This document shows positions 11,046-23,935 of a DNA stretch of 64,000 nucleotides, one piece after another. Every line of letters starts with the position of its first letter. Position 1 is the first letter of the stretch. The stretch covers positions 68,319,192 to 68,383,191 of the forward strand of contig JAPTHN010000003.1 of NCBI GenBank assembly GCA_026936325.1. The letters run 5' to 3'. The notes under the pieces are model-generated. The model saw only the letters and a list, made by a program, of their open reading frames with translations. It was not told the DNA's origin and made no database searches. The DNA is from Platynereis dumerilii (taxonomy: Eukaryota; Annelida; Polychaeta; Phyllodocida; Nereididae). The position numbers were made by a program, and so were the translations under genes.

Positions 11046-12638
11046 TTTTGCCAAATCTATTGTAATTTCAATTATCAGCGCAAAGTATAGTCCCGAGTTA
11101 TTTTCTTCAGTCAACAATTGGGCTGGCCTCAGCAGAAGATTTATCCAACTTGATATGTTAGCCTGCAAGGGCCTCCTGATATTGTCTGTACTTCATCTGT
11201 GCTTGGTTAACAAGCAGTGTCAGGCTGACCTTAGCAGAGGCCCCTCTGCCTGTCCACTTGCTGTCTGTCTGTGTCTGGGGTCATTTGTGGGATTGGGTTA
11301 ACCACCAAATCAGCTGGGAGAGGGGAGGTCTTGACTTCTCAGCCTCATTTTGGCTTTTTTGTTAGTTGTCATGGCAACTATCAGATCTCGCAGGTCGACA
11401 TGTGTGCGAGATGTGGTCCCAAATGGATGCCACCCCATTTCCACTGGCCTGTCCCTACTGGATCTCTGGCATCTCTGCCCTGCGACTGCAGTGCCACCTA
11501 GTTGGACGGGGGTTGTTAATTGCCCAAAGGGGACATCTGCACAATTTCAACAAGAACTGATGAATCCGGCTTTTCTGTGTCAGACCGGGCGTCTGGGGGA
11601 ATGGTCCGGGAAGCTGCGAATGGAGTGTCATTCGCTTCTAAGTCCTGGGTGGGCAATCGCATTGCTCCGAAGCCCTCGAACCCGCCAGAGACCGGGTTGA
11701 AAGTCCGCCTGAGACTTGAGTTGATAGTGAGGTGGCCCAGCGACCAATTTGTTTTTGACGGCTTCCAAAATTTGTTGGGCCTCGAAGGACCTCTTCGCAC
11801 TTCTAGGAGCCTCTGTGAGTCTTTCTGAGCCCTTTTGAGGTCTTCAAGGCCCCGGTATGATTTAGAGTGATGCCGACGCCATCTAGAATCACAATCCCAG
11901 GCTAACACTCTTCAAGTCTCTCGGTCTCTCATCCACCTCCAGAGATGTCCCGAAGTCTCAGAAAATCTCCTTAATTCTCTCAGCCCCTAGGCATAGTCCC
12001 AAATCTCTTGGCGAAGTCTCGCGAAGTCTCTGAATCAGAGATCAGAGACTGCAAAGGCGAGAAAGTGTCTCCCCAATCTTACATCAAGTGACAAATAGCT
12101 GAGAATTCCTCAGTGACAAAAAAACTGGATAACTGTCCCATCAAACTCCAGAGGACCTTTGAGGAGTCAAAATCTCTCAGGCCTTTGTATCTAAATATGC
12201 TTGGTTCCCCTGCAATACACTTGGGGGTGGTAGTGCTCCCCTCAAATTGCCACCCACGCCCTCTGTCGTCCCTTTGCAATATGACAAGGCCATTGTCTGT
12301 TTCTTTGTCAAATCATTTTATTCTATTGGGATCTCTGCACCAAAATGTCTCGTTTTTTGCTTGATGACTTCTCTGGATACTTTTTAACATGCATACTCAG
12401 GGAAAACATGAAGACTCCTCAAAAAACAGACAGTTTAATTTTGTGTCATGCATAATGCCATTTGTGCATATTAATCAGAGAGCAATGGGAATTGATCTGT
12501 ATTCTTGAGACTTGTTTATAAATCTCTGCCCCAAAGAGAGTTTTTCCAAATTGTGTATTTAATGGCAGACCTTTTTGCCCAGAACATTTTTAATATATTT
12601 TTGATGTTATTTCTTTTCAACTCCCATAACCCCACAAG
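11046..12638. other. Unassigned, partly GC-rich DNA
   Basis: 11200-12300 is richer in G and C than its surroundings. It contains open frames of up to 130 codons on both strands (for example 11516-11908 minus). None has recognisable domains, flanking splice sites or a convincing start. Around 11910-12060 the phrase gaagtctc recurs. It could be an exon, a regulatory island or an old repeat. Confidence 0.4.
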
Positions 12639-12708
12639 ATAGATGGAAAGGTAGATGGACAGACGGATAGATAGATAGATAGACAAACAGACAGATAGAC
12701 AGATAGAC

Positions 12709-12757
<49 letters not shown>
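12639..12757. repeat. (GATA)n microsatellite
   Basis: GATA tetranucleotides with interspersed gaca variants in the left half and a pure run in the right half. The YLSIYLS reading frame on the minus strand is just this repeat translated. Confidence 0.95.
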
Positions 12758-13072
12758 CAGATGAATAGTCACCAGTCAAATTTCTAAAGAACCAACAATT
12801 GAAACCAGAAATCACATGGGCAGCCAGAACACAGACAGAGACCCTTCAATTTGCTTGCTGCCCTTGGAGAGAGATCGATACTTGAAGGGGTTAATTTGAT
12901 TGGGGTGTGTCAGGTCGTTGACGTCTGATTGGCCAGCAATAGATCACTTATGGCTACTTCCTGTCACGTGCTTAAGGGCAAAATGGCCACTAGGGGGCTT
13001 ATAATTTGATAAATATTGAACTGGTAACCACTTCAGACTTCAACTGGCTTCAACTGCAGCTTGGGACCTGCA

Positions 13073-13261
13073 CACTCTAAAAAAATTCAGACAAAATTGG
13101 TTTTTTAGATTCAAAATGGTTTTTTGAAAAACCAAATTTCAATGCAAAAAACCAACATGGATTTTTTTAAAAATCCATGTTGGTTTTGCATTGAAATTTG
13201 GTTTTTCAAAAAACCATTTTGAATCTAAAAAACCAATTTTGTCCCGACATGTTTTAGAGTG
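13073..13261. mobile_element. 189-bp near-perfect palindromic MITE
   Basis: Ends are CACTCTAAAA and TTTTAGAGTG. The two arms, about 90 bases each, are almost exact reverse complements meeting at 13167 in atttttttaaaaat. It has no coding capacity. Flanking bases suggest at most a 2-bp (ca) duplication. Small palindromic fold-back MITEs of this form are common in animals; the superfamily cannot be named from the sequence alone. Confidence 0.75.
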
Positions 13262-14220
13262 CATGTGTGTTGGTTGATTTGCGGCCACAGTGAAGATCAG
13301 CACTAGATCAACTGCATAGCACCAGATTAATGAGGGGTACAGGGGGGGGGGCTAAACAAAACAATCAAATTAGCAAGGAACAGAGTGGATCTGAGAAACC
13401 AACAAAGACCATGTGACAAATCACCACTCCAAAAAGGGTTTGGGAATCATAGCCAGCAGTCAAGCAGTTTACAACCGTACAGTCCTGAATGCCCTTTCTA
13501 GTCTTAGTTCTTGGGTTTATAGATAAGTTCTTGCAGTCTGAAAATGAAAGGGAAATATATGCGATTCAAACAATTCTGAGAGACTTTTAATAGCCATTGC
13601 AAGGTCATATTTCCATAAGCTCCTCTGTATTGGCTCCATAACCGACAAAAAGTCTCTCGCAATTGTTTCAACTGCAATGCCCTTCAATTTTCAGAAAGGT
13701 CTGGCGAGAAGAGCTTTCATTTCAGACAATTACACCTGGACATATTATTATTGTTTTTATTATAAACTTTATTTCAGACACATAGGTCCATATAATTATA
13801 CAAACTAGGCCTACATAGTATACGTGTATGTAGTACATACACGTGACAATTACATAGCACCACATAACAACAAAAATATTCATGCAACAAATTATATAGC
13901 ACCAGTATTATAACAGCTTGAGCCAGTGACTCCTAAATTTAGATAAATGAAATTTACATGTATAGGCCTAAACTAAATTTAATTGTTCCAAAACTACCAA
14001 AAAGGGCCTGCACAGCTCTTACCAATCATCTAGAGGTAGTAGGCCTATAATCACCAACTGGGTGGGCTCGACAATCAGCCAGAATGCTCAGAATGTGAGA
14101 ATAACAGAAATCTGAAGAATAGAAGATTAGTTGCCATAGAAACCGGCTTGTCTCCAATAGCTGTCACATCGAAACACCATCTAATGCATCAAGGAGGCTG
14201 GCAATCTCTCATTATCAGAT
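13262..14220. other. Unassigned non-coding DNA
   Basis: No gene recognised. A perfect 11-bp palindrome with a one-base centre, acgtgtatgta/tacatacacgt, lies at 13822-13844. Confidence 0.5.
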
Positions 14221-14224
14221 TAGG

Positions 14225-14276
14225 GGACGTCAACAATGGCGTAGATGACGTCATAAGGTGTGATTTGACGCGTCAA
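14225..14276. promoter_or_regulatory. Cluster of CRE-like sites
   Basis: Within 52 bp: ggacgtca (14225-14232), a full palindromic TGACGTCA (14246-14253) and ttgacgcgtcaa (14265-14276). TGACGTCA is the CREB/ATF consensus. No transcript start or coding exon is visible beside it, so a promoter role is inference. Confidence 0.35.
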
Positions 14277-14532
14277 CGCACATGCGACAAAGACCAACAA
14301 TCGTGGCGATGATTACTTTTCTGGACGATATTGTATTACCACAGATGGATACCACATCTTGACACGTCACCAACTTGAAATGGAGGCTAAATTACCTGAT
14401 TGATGCCCGCTGTTCCAATCATAATTTTTGTGCCCACAATGCAGCCATCCACAACAGATCAGAGATCACTGGTCTGCTGCAGCAGGAGACTTATGGATGG
14501 GTTGCACTGCCACTAGGCTGGAGGAAGAAGAT

Positions 14533-14576
14533 ATATAGATAGATATTACTTTAGATAGATAGATAGATAGATAGAT

Positions 14577-14632
<56 letters not shown>
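14533..14632. repeat. (GATA)n microsatellite
   Basis: Nearly pure GATA run with one short interruption (gataagata). Confidence 0.95.
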
Positions 14633-14636
<4 letters not shown>

Positions 14637-14639
14637 TGT

Positions 14640-15270
14640 CTGGAATATAATTTTAGGCATTCAGCAAATATTTCGATAAGCCCTACTGCAACAGACCAAT
14701 GATCTCTGATCTGTATTTTCAAATATTTGGTGATTTGACGTATTGTTCTAGGTTATACTCAAAACTTTTTACTTTTACATTTCTAATATTTTCTACATAT
14801 AAATTATATATTCTTTACTCCCAAATGTGTAAAGCATTTTGTGAAAAGGTGTCAATTCCTATTTTAATAGACTTTTCTTTTTGCCTAAGATATTTCGTCG
14901 ATGTAGAAATAGGCCTAATAGTACTTAGTAATTTCGAGGTTGCTCCCTCTAATCTTTGCCCTTGTGGTCCATGAGGGATCTTGGAGTGTCTGTTTTTGCC
15001 AAGGGCTTCCTTTCCATGAACCTGCCCATGTTTCATCCATGTATCGTGTCTCCCCCAAGGAGAGAAGGAAGGAACCACAGCTGTGGGGTAAAACACAGTC
15101 ATGTTGGTGTATACATGTATGCATTTAAAGAAATGATGATTTCTGAAATTGTTTCTGATTAGAATTTTTAATAGTTTTTTCAGATCGTTTTGCAGTGGGG
15201 CCTATGAAAGTTTAAAAATTACGTTGGTGTCCCTAATGGATAATTGGCTATAAAAATTGACATTAAAAAA
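14640..15270. other. Unassigned DNA with an exon-like patch
   Basis: 14940-15095 has balanced composition and open frames on both strands (for example GSWSVCFCQGLPFHEP on plus), with a weak donor-like ggggtaaaac at its end. I do not recognise a protein family and would not call it a gene. Confidence 0.3.
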
Positions 15271-15276
15271 GAAAAA

Positions 15277-15745
15277 TAACGTGCAAGCACTTTAACAGCT
15301 GCTTGTTGATAGACTATCTATCTGGCCATCTATATATCTATCTAACTATCTAACTATCTATATTTGTCTATATATCTCCCTTCCTTTCATGCTTCCTTCT
15401 TTCCTTCATTCCTTCCTTCTTTCCTTCCTCCCTTCCTTCCTTCTTTCATTCCTTTCTCCTTCTCTTCTTTTATTGGTTTAAGCTTTTTAATGAATTTGTA
15501 AACAATCCCCCTGGCAGGCACTTGGCAGATGCCATCACTGCAGCAGAACATTTAAAATTCGCGGGAAAAATGTACATTTAAGTTTAGAAAATAAAAATTT
15601 ATTGTCACAGAAGTTTACCAAAAGTTGATGGAAGCAAGATAATATTCTATTCAGACTGCATGCCAAGTTTTAATGACATAGGTGAAACAGCACGACCAGG
15701 GCAGTTGTCATAAGTTTTCCTGAAACTCCTCTCGTAATACAGGCT
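15277..15745 (+). repeat. Hairpin-headed repeat family with internal microsatellite
   Basis: Order: hairpin head (aacgtgcaagcactttaaca), tatc run, (cttc)n run, then a conserved block from gaatttgtaaac (15492) to about 15745. That block aligns along its length with 62345-62592. The conserved end includes tggtc..(t)tttcacc on the complement. Hairpin plus microsatellite plus conserved flank resembles Helentron-associated elements (DINE-1, Pearl), but the termini were not proven. Confidence 0.6.
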
Positions 15746-15905
15746 GCAAGCAGCTGTTAACCAAAAATGTTTCCTTCATTTACATTAATTGATGTGATAC
15801 CTTTAACTACACTCAAGTTTGAAATACCCTAGTAGGGAACAGACGAACAGTCAATGGTCCCTGACTATGGTATACATTGTAATGGAAATTTGGCAACGGG
15901 TTATA

Positions 15906-17367
15906 CACAGCGCTCCTGAATAAATTTCACGATTAAAAAAATTCAACAAGAAAACCAAAAGCGCACACTTCTAGAGCAAGGTCAGGGGTATATTTCAAGA
16001 CAAAAACCAAAAAATGCCGTTGGGAAAATTTAGAGTTATATTCATTTTAAATTTTTTTTGTTTATCACACTCATATTTTCATGCTGAAATTTGGACAAAG
16101 AAAGCTGTTTAAGACATTTAGGATGTTTAGGGAGACAAAAGTTGATGGGAAGACATTATTCTTTAATTTACATAACCATTGAATCTTTGTTAGATATATT
16201 TAGACCAAAAATATAGTGCAGGGTGTGATAAACACATGTGACTGCATGTCATAGGAATTAACACACCTGCAAGTAAGTTTGCAGCTTTTAAATATTGCCT
16301 CTGTTAATTCCTTTGAATGATTTATTGTATTTAGGCCAATTTTAGCAAAATTAAATGTATATTACATGATATATGAATATTTCATGCATTTTCTCATTGC
16401 AGAATTGTGTGTTATTCATTATCATATATGTCTGTGAGATTTTACTGATCAATATGTTCAAATGCCACTAGATGCAGAAGTTGAAAGAACAATACCTTAG
16501 CATAATAATCAGCTTATAGCCTCTACAAGATATCTTTTAAAGTGATTATTTGACCCATCATTGCTCAATTGTCGGCCTTTGCTGTTGTTTGCATATGACT
16601 GACTCTCTTTCAATGTCATGTTGTGTTTCAGTAACAATTGTCAAGCTATTTAGCATCTCACGTTCTTATTATGATGGCTTGGCTGAGTAAGTTAGTTCAT
16701 TAAATGAGTTTTTTTTACTGAAATGATTGCAAAAAAAAAATGCCGTTAGTAACATTCATTAACTCACTTTCTGGATTACCAAAAGCCACACTGCCACAGC
16801 TGGGGTTTATTTCTTAACATTATAAATCACATTCAGTCTTAGTAAGAATAATCCACAAATTTATCTCGTTTGAAAATGTCATATTTTGATGAAAAACACT
16901 GCAAAAATTCAAAAGAAAGGCTAAATTAAATTCAAATCAAGCTAAAGGCAGGTGAAATATTCACAACAAACGAACAAATCAATTCGCTGGGGCTACATAT
17001 TCATTTCTTTGATAAATATGTATCTGCATGTGTTTATCACACTCTGCACACTATTTTCAACCAATACATATCCAACACATATACAATTATCATGTAAATT
17101 AAACAATGATGTATTACCATCAACACTTGTCTCTCTAAACATGATAAATGACTTAAACATTAATAAACAACTTTATATGACCCCTTATCAGCAAGAAAAG
17201 ATGAGTGTGATAAACAAAAAATTTAAAATGACGATAACTCAAAATTTTCCCAACGGAATTTTTCAGTTATTGTCTTTAAATGTTCTCCTGACCCTGCTCT
17301 ATAAGAGTGCACTTTCGGTTTTCTTGTTGAATTTTTTCAATCTTGAAATTTATCCAGGAGCGCTGTG
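15906..17367. mobile_element. 1.46-kb element with about 245-bp inverted ends
   Basis: The left end cacagcgctcctg and right end caggagcgctgtg are followed inward by about 245 bp of imperfect inverted repeat (15906-16150 against 17125-17367). Shared phrases include ttcaacaagaaaacc and gtttatcacactcat. It is flanked by tata on both sides (15902-15905 and 17368-17371), compatible with TA or TATA duplication; a degraded 8-bp hAT duplication cannot be excluded. The 740-bp middle has no transposase frame. A 142-codon plus-strand frame (16952-17380) runs across the right inverted end and is not a gene. Confidence 0.65.
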
Positions 17368-17371
17368 TATA

Positions 17372-18959
17372 GTGAACTGATTCTGTGTAGGGCTGTAGGC
17401 CTACCAAAACTTATTCTTCATAAAGAAACACAATCTCCTGTATTAAAATTTCAATGTGCAGTCCAGACATCCTCATATCCACACATAGCCACACACTAAT
17501 CCTGCCCCCTCCTTTGGCTACTGTTTATCATTGTTTATCACCATCCATATTCATCCGTCTTTGGGGCAAATAGGGTGGGGGGGGGGGTAGTGTCTCCAGG
17601 GCATATTTACCTTCCTGCAGGGGGCTGTATAAGGGCTAATATCCAAGAATATCTATATGATCAGCTTCTGTGTGGAGGTGTGGATTCAGTCAAGAAAGGG
17701 GAGGTTGGGAGAGAGGGGGGTTGGATTGTATGCAAGTCACATTTTTGGGATGCGCTGATATGACATTCCTCTTAGATGATTAGAGAATACATCGAATTTC
17801 ACAAAAAATAGAAGATTCTGATGTTCCAAATTTGAAATAGTAATGACCACATTAGCAAAGCGATCACAATATCATGCAAAATTCCAGCTTATTGTAGAAA
17901 TTTCTTTGGTTGAACCAAGCTTTTCGAATTTATATAATCTAACTTCCCAATCACACATATCTTTGCTAATTCTTTGTGCATATATTTCTTTGCAACTTTA
18001 ATGGCGAAATAGTACTTTATCCTCCTGATTGTTGTTTCAATTCTATTTTTCTTTTTCTTTTAAAAAAGACTCTGGTTTCTGCTTATGAATAGACACTGAT
18101 ACCATACAAACTTGATCCCTATAGTGTCATACAGGAGCATAGGACCTACTAACTTTTACTTCCTCCCCTAAATCTTACCCCTTCCCCCCACCACTCTCAA
18201 TCTTACCCCCCCCCCCCACATGCAGTTATTGAGAGCATCAGACCCCATTGTAGCCGAGGTCCCTACTCAAATTTGAAGGCGATTTCCCCTAATCCCCTGG
18301 GTTAACCAGGGCAGCCAATAAACATAGAGTGTGCGGCAGAATCCCCCCAGCCTGCAACGTCCACACTTCACCACATTCACCCATGGCTATCTCCCAATCA
18401 GCATCCAATTCCTGTTATCTGAGGGGTTATCTGGGAATAATTTTCTGGGAACTCCAGTCTAGGGGTGACTGTCCCCCTGGAAATGCTCGGGCCAATTGAT
18501 GACCCGGCAAATCTAAGGGGAGAATTGGAGGGGGGGGGGTAGGGGGTGACTCCCCCTTATCAGGCTGTAGGTCAATTTACAAAAGCTGTTCGTGCAGCTC
18601 TCTGCGGTTGCTGACTTGCAGAATTGCAGTAGCACCAGGCTCTGTAGAGATGTATTGGCTACATTCATGTCTGATCCCCTCTCCCCATAGTAGCCAACTT
18701 TTCTTTCTGCTGCTGTCTTCGGTGACTTGTAGTTGTATACTGCTTCCCGAAGAAACTTGTGTGTGAGTGAGCATATGTTATGAATTCCTGGGTCTTTCCA
18801 TTAAATGAAGTGGCACTCCAGCAGAGAATTCTCTGGATGTGGAATGGACGCACTCTTAATTTAAAAAGAAAAAAAAAAGGCACCAGTGAAAAGAACACAC
18901 GTTCATCCATATCTTCTTGATCTCATTCTCCTCATTTCGTCTTCCAGACGCCTCTCAGT
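17372..18959. other. Unassigned DNA with G/C homopolymers
   Basis: Contains poly-G and poly-C runs (17576-17587, 18205-18217, 18530-18540) and otherwise nothing recognisable. Confidence 0.5.
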
Positions 18960-19021
18960 GGTCCAAATTAGTCTACTAAATGCATAAATATAGGACGTAA
19001 AGCCCCAATCACCCATCCATA
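18960..19021 (+). repeat. SINE-A fragment (3' end)
   Basis: Matches only the tail of the SINE-A family: gcataaatataggacgtaaa, gccccaatcacccatccat. It is 5' truncated, as expected for a retroposed copy. Confidence 0.7.
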
Positions 19022-20249
19022 CGCCCTGCCCATGCCTTATATGATAGGAGTATTCACAAGCTGCAGTGTGTTGTTGCTCTTTTAGAGAACTGGAGTATTA
19101 TATTTCAGTGTTATACTTTCACTGCGGATGGTACTAAAATGTGCTTCCAGCACTGTCCTGTCCTTTCTTTAGTCTGCATTTAAACCTTTCTCTCTCTCTA
19201 ACCCCCCCCCCCCCCAAAAAAAACCCATGCAGACAGACTTCTGTATGTATTTCTATTAAACATTTGCAATTTTGATTGAGGGTGTATGAAAGCTTCATAG
19301 ATATGGTGATCATGTGGGTTTGGGGTTTTATTGTATTTACCCTTCCTTTTCCCAGAAAATTATTAATTGCAGCTGCTTTAAATCAACCTTATCTTTGATA
19401 TCTGATTAGTTTATATTAACCTGCATTATAGAATAATGATATGATCATAGATTGTTCACCTGTGAACGAATTTCTTTTGAACTGAACCAAACCCTGGTGG
19501 ATCTGCACAACCTGGTACCCCAAATTCTCGGAATAAGAATTATAAAAATATTGACAAATGTGTTATGATCAAAGATATAAGAATTGTATATATTATGCAA
19601 TAAGATTGGATTAAAACTTCCCGCTTGGGTTATAAGTTATTTTTCTGATTCTGATATAGTCTGATCGATCTGTAAGTTTTCAGAAATAACAGAAATCATG
19701 CAACTGAACCTAATATGACATGGCACGATTGAGTTGGCCCTATATCATTTTCAAGTTGATAACATCATTTTGCACATCTGCTTTCATGAAATGATTCTTT
19801 AACAATAACGAAGTTGAGTAATGTTTGACATTTTATGGAAATATACATTTTTCAGCAGACTTTGATAACTGATAACAGATCTTAGATAAGATAGACAAGA
19901 TAATTGGGGTAAATAGGTTACTAGGAAGTTTAATTTGGGGAAAATTGACATCTGTTTTCAAGGTTAGGCCTACACAGAAATTAATAAATTCTTGGTAAAA
20001 ATGCACATGCAACAAGTTGTGCGGCAGCAAACCCTTGGCATAGTCACCATTTTGGGTGGCAGAGTTATTATAAATATGGCAACTGGGTGGTAGAGTGGTC
20101 ACAGTCTATGTCTGCTCTTCTGAACATCTTTCCCTGATGGTATACTAAAAGCGTTCGCACTGAACCTAAAACATTTTGTGTGCAACTATTAGAGCAAGAT
20201 GCAAGCTGGATGCCATTTTGATGCCATTTCGATCTCATGTACAATGGCG
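19022..20249. other. Unassigned non-coding DNA
   Basis: A poly-C/poly-A junction lies at 19203-19225. No gene or repeat otherwise recognised. Confidence 0.5.
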
Positions 20250-20322
20250 GTCCCTTGTATCTCTACGTGTCTGTGCCGGGCAAGCAAAAGATCCCTCACA
20301 ATGTGTAAATGTGTAATGTGTT
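20250..20322 (+). repeat. SINE-B internal fragment
   Basis: Matches the middle of SINE-B (compare 53338-53405): tcccttgtatc, tgccgggcaagcaaaagatc, then atgtgtaatgtgttga. Confidence 0.65.
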
Positions 20323-21035
20323 GAAATTTCAGTATTGGTGTCGATTTTTTCAACAGCAAAATATAATTTTTGAGTACGTGCAACTTTTCAGATTCATATC
20401 TGGCTTTTTTTGTCATGGTGCATAGTGATATTGGTTAATAATCGGTACCATGAGTACACATTGATCAAAATGATAGCATCAATTTACCATTTATTAGGTG
20501 TATTTATCTACCTTTGTTACTTGGTTCTTCATTTTATCTAACCACTGGGTGACACAATTTACCAAGTGGCTCACCTGACCCCAGTCCCCTCTATGTCCTC
20601 AATTACTGGTACTGCGTTTCACATAGGCCTAAAATATTTAAAATATTCAAAAAACTTATGTTTAATGATAGAAAAGCCTGTTTCCATCTGATGAACATTG
20701 ATATGTTTGGTTTGTCTTTCATAAAAAAAATAAAGAAAAACTAAAATAATTGTAATTTATCAAAATGATAACATCATTTATAACGTGTGTTTATCTACCT
20801 GGTGGCCTGGTAGTTTTTGGGAAATTGATATAATGTGTATCAACATTGGCATGAACACCCCACAACCAAAGATCATTTAAAAATCAAAATAAAAAGTCAT
20901 TTGATAGATCTGCCTACAGTGACGTTGGATGATTGGAGGAAACTAGGTTAATAATAACTGTTTTTTGATAAGCCAAAATAAAAATGCAGACAACCCACCC
21001 TGCAAGAAGATCATTTTTTCGAAGTCTGAAAACAC
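20323..21035. other. Unassigned non-coding DNA
   Basis: A diverged internal duplication is visible: atcaaaatgatagcatcaat (near 20464) with tatttatctacct resembles atcaaaatgataacatcatt (near 20760) with gtttatctacct. No gene seen. Confidence 0.45.
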
Positions 21036-21390
21036 AGATAGATAGATACATAGATAGGTAGATATGGTATGTGCAGCTCTCTAAATTCTAAACCCATTTC
21101 TAGGCCCTCACGATGGTTGACAGATCACATCATGGAGAGAGAGAGATGGAATCCTTGACACATTTACCCCATGTGCAGGATCTTTTACTTGCCCAGCACA
21201 GAAACTGATACAAGGGGTCCCCAATTTAACATCTCATCTGACCTGACATCCAGCTGGGATTTTGCTCATGAAGGTCCTCTGAAAATTTTGGGTTCCCCAC
21301 CTGGGTTTCCCCACCCGGGGTTCAAACCCATGCAAGCAAAGATCTTCAGTGGAGCAGGCCAGGCCTCTAACCACTCAGTCACGTAGCAGC
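21036..21390 (-). repeat. SINE-B copy with GATA tail
   Basis: A near full-length minus-strand copy. On the plus strand it starts with the complement of the tail, a short GATA run, and ends with the complement of the tRNA-like head; ggggttcaaacccatgc at about 21318 is the complement of the B-box region. The direct-strand family consensus can be read at 53164-53507. Confidence 0.8.
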
Positions 21391-21496
21391 AATGTCTACA
21401 TGAACTGGCTACAAAATCAAAATTCTACACAGGTCTTTCAACTCCAAGTTGTTCAAAATTATTTTGTTGTTGCACGGCTTCATTAGAAATTATTTG

Positions 21497-21662
21497 GGGT
21501 TGGGAGGGTTGGTGGTCTAGTGGTTCGAATCCAGCTCTTGCCGGGTCACCTGGGCTTATGTCTGACGGATGTTTCTATCATCCTTTGCCTCGTTGCAGTG
21601 TCCTCCACCTGTGCTAATTAGCCTACCAAGCAGGATGTAAAGCCAAAATCATCCATCCATAA
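21497..21662 (+). repeat. SINE-A copy
   Basis: Head with ggttcgaatccagctcttg (B box, about 21521), then gccgggtcacctgggcttat, the middle block tgtcctcc.cctgt.ctaatta, and the tail aggatgtaaagcc..atcatccatccat. The head is shortened between A and B boxes compared with 45945-46146. Confidence 0.85.
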
Positions 21663-22329
21663 GCAAAAACTCTTCTCTTCGCGCATTCCCCTTCCCTATT
21701 TCCACTATAGTACAGTGCTTGACGGTGAATCTCTCCTGCTCTATAGATATTTCACACTTTCCGGTAACTTTATACTCAACCTCCTGCCGTTAGAGAAATC
21801 CTGTGCCTGGAGTCTCAGATTTGCCATAAAAGAGTATGAGAAATTGCGGGCTGTAATTCCGGGCTCTTTTTGCTTATAATATCGAATTAATTTTTATTGT
21901 GTAAGTTGAGAAAGGAAGCCTTTAATTGGAGTTTTTCTAGACACACGATGAGTATCATCATAAGGCCATCACGTTATTTGATAGGGCAAAGAACATGGAC
22001 ATATGAATGGGGTACCATCTATCACCCCTTCCTCCATCGGACTCTCTGCATGTGGGGTTTTGCCCTATTCAAGAGTGACAACAGAGAAAGGGTAGATAGA
22101 GAGGTTATGAAGTTCAAGAATCTTGATTCCATATCAATATAAAAAAGCAGAATCCCCAATGAATGCTATGAAACATTTGTGAAACCGGCATGATATTACT
22201 TATAATTAAATGGGCAAATGATTAGACAGGACATGATAGAATAAAAAAGAACAGAGTAGGAAGGGATACAACAGGGCCTGATGAGACAGGACATAATGGG
22301 AAAATATGTCGTACAATTCAGTGTTGCAT
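21663..22329. other. Unassigned non-coding DNA
   Basis: No gene or repeat recognised, apart from diverged gacaggacataatgg units that grade into the following minisatellite. Confidence 0.5.
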
Positions 22330-22890
22330 TACATGAGGGAAAAGAAGAACACAATATGATACAGTATGACATGACAGCACAAAATGCAAAAATATGCGAT
22401 ACAATATGGAATGTAAGGTAGGAAATTCCTGGACACAATATGGTAAAATATGATATGACGGGAAATGACAGCATGTGATATGATACAATTGACTTGTCAT
22501 GACAGAGGGATATGACTGGACACAATATGATACAATATGGCATGAAATGGAAAACAGGGAAATAACAGGACACAATATGATACAATATGACATGACGGAC
22601 AGGGAAATGACAGGACACAATATGATACAATATGGCATGACAGACAGGGAAATGACAGGACACAATATGATTCAATTGACATGACATGACAGGGAAATGA
22701 CAAGACACAATATGATAAATATGGTGTGACATGACAGAGAGGGAAATGACAGGACACAATATGAAACATAATGACATGACATGACAGACAGGGAAATGAC
22801 AGGACACAATATGATATTACATGACATGACAGACAGAAAAATGACAGGACGCAATATGATACACTTTTGCATGATAAGCAGGGAATGACC
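22330..22890. repeat. 45-bp minisatellite
   Basis: The unit is gacaggacacaatatgatac followed by aatatgacatgacagacaggg and aaat; the spacing between acagga phrases at 22565 and 22610 is 45. Central units are well conserved and both edges are diverged. Periodic minus-strand frames (CPVISLSVMSYCIIL) come from the 15-codon period. Confidence 0.85.
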
Positions 22891-23935
22891 GGACCTAACG
22901 GCATGGGAAAGGACAAGGAGTCACAAGAAATTATATGTCACAACATTCATATAATACAGGCTATGATAAGATTGATAAAGATAGCATTTTCAGTTACATT
23001 GTGGACATTTTCAAAAGGCAGGTGTTCGCTCTAAGTTTCACGTCTTGCCATGCTCGATAAACCATGAGGTCATGTGTTGTTCTTTTTGGAACTTCTCGAG
23101 ACAGATGATATTTGACGAGATGTGCAAGTGACATGCCTCCTGGTGGGATAAACAGGTGTTGACAACAAAACCTGCTACCATGGTAACCATTGCAAAACAC
23201 AATATTAAGTAACATCTTTCTTTTTGAAGTATTTACCTCCTGAAACTAACCCCTGAAAAAAAAGGAAGAAAATAAAAGACGTCTTTGCAAAGCCAGATCA
23301 CTGTCACATTGTCACAGCAAATTACAGACGTTTCTCAGCTTATTTCTACCTCTAAGTTGTTTGAAACTTGATCTTCTGAAAAGTTAGCAGAACTAAAAAC
23401 CTCCACAATATTTTTGCCATAAAACAAGTGGGCAATTTATCAAAAAAGTTAGAAAACACTGCTCATTATTGTTGGTATTTGTGTAACCTGGGAGGTTGTA
23501 CATTTCCCTCCTGATCTTTATGGCTGCCAGCCTTCCAATGAGTCTCGGTTACATGGGGTGTTTTTGAAGAGTCCGTGAGCAAATTACTATTTCAACGCTT
23601 TTAAAACACAAATTGGTGTTTCCTAAAATGTCTCAGCATGACTGTCATATTTCCTTACTTTGCCAACACTCAACAGCTCGTACTGAGTTCATTCTGAGTT
23701 ACAGACCTGTCCCAGTCTGGTGTTGAATTTCAAAAAAGTGCTCAAAACAAAATTAAGGCACATTAGCAGCTCACAGGGGAAAATAAGTGTGAAATATGAA
23801 ATTTGAGAATTCTGTGTGTCGTCAATTTATGATGTTGGGCAAGTGGCTGACAACCTTCATTACATGTCATAAATCTACAAATCTTCATGAAGAAATAATT
23901 TACTCCGGTCATTCACCCACTGTGGAACGAGGTAA
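22891..23935. other. Unassigned non-coding DNA
   Basis: No gene found. A weak inverted pair, tgtaacctggga (about 23482) and tctcggttaca (about 23543), is too short to call an element. Confidence 0.45.

Noticed and set aside
11516-11908. 130-codon minus-strand frame in GC-rich DNA
   Set aside because: Several other frames are equally open here; no recognisable protein or start context.
16952-17380. 142-codon plus-strand frame
   Set aside because: Runs over the right inverted end of the 15906-17367 element; no domain.
22196-22916. Minus-strand frames of up to 203 codons rich in Cys, Ser and His
   Set aside because: Translation of the 45-bp minisatellite and its diverged edge.
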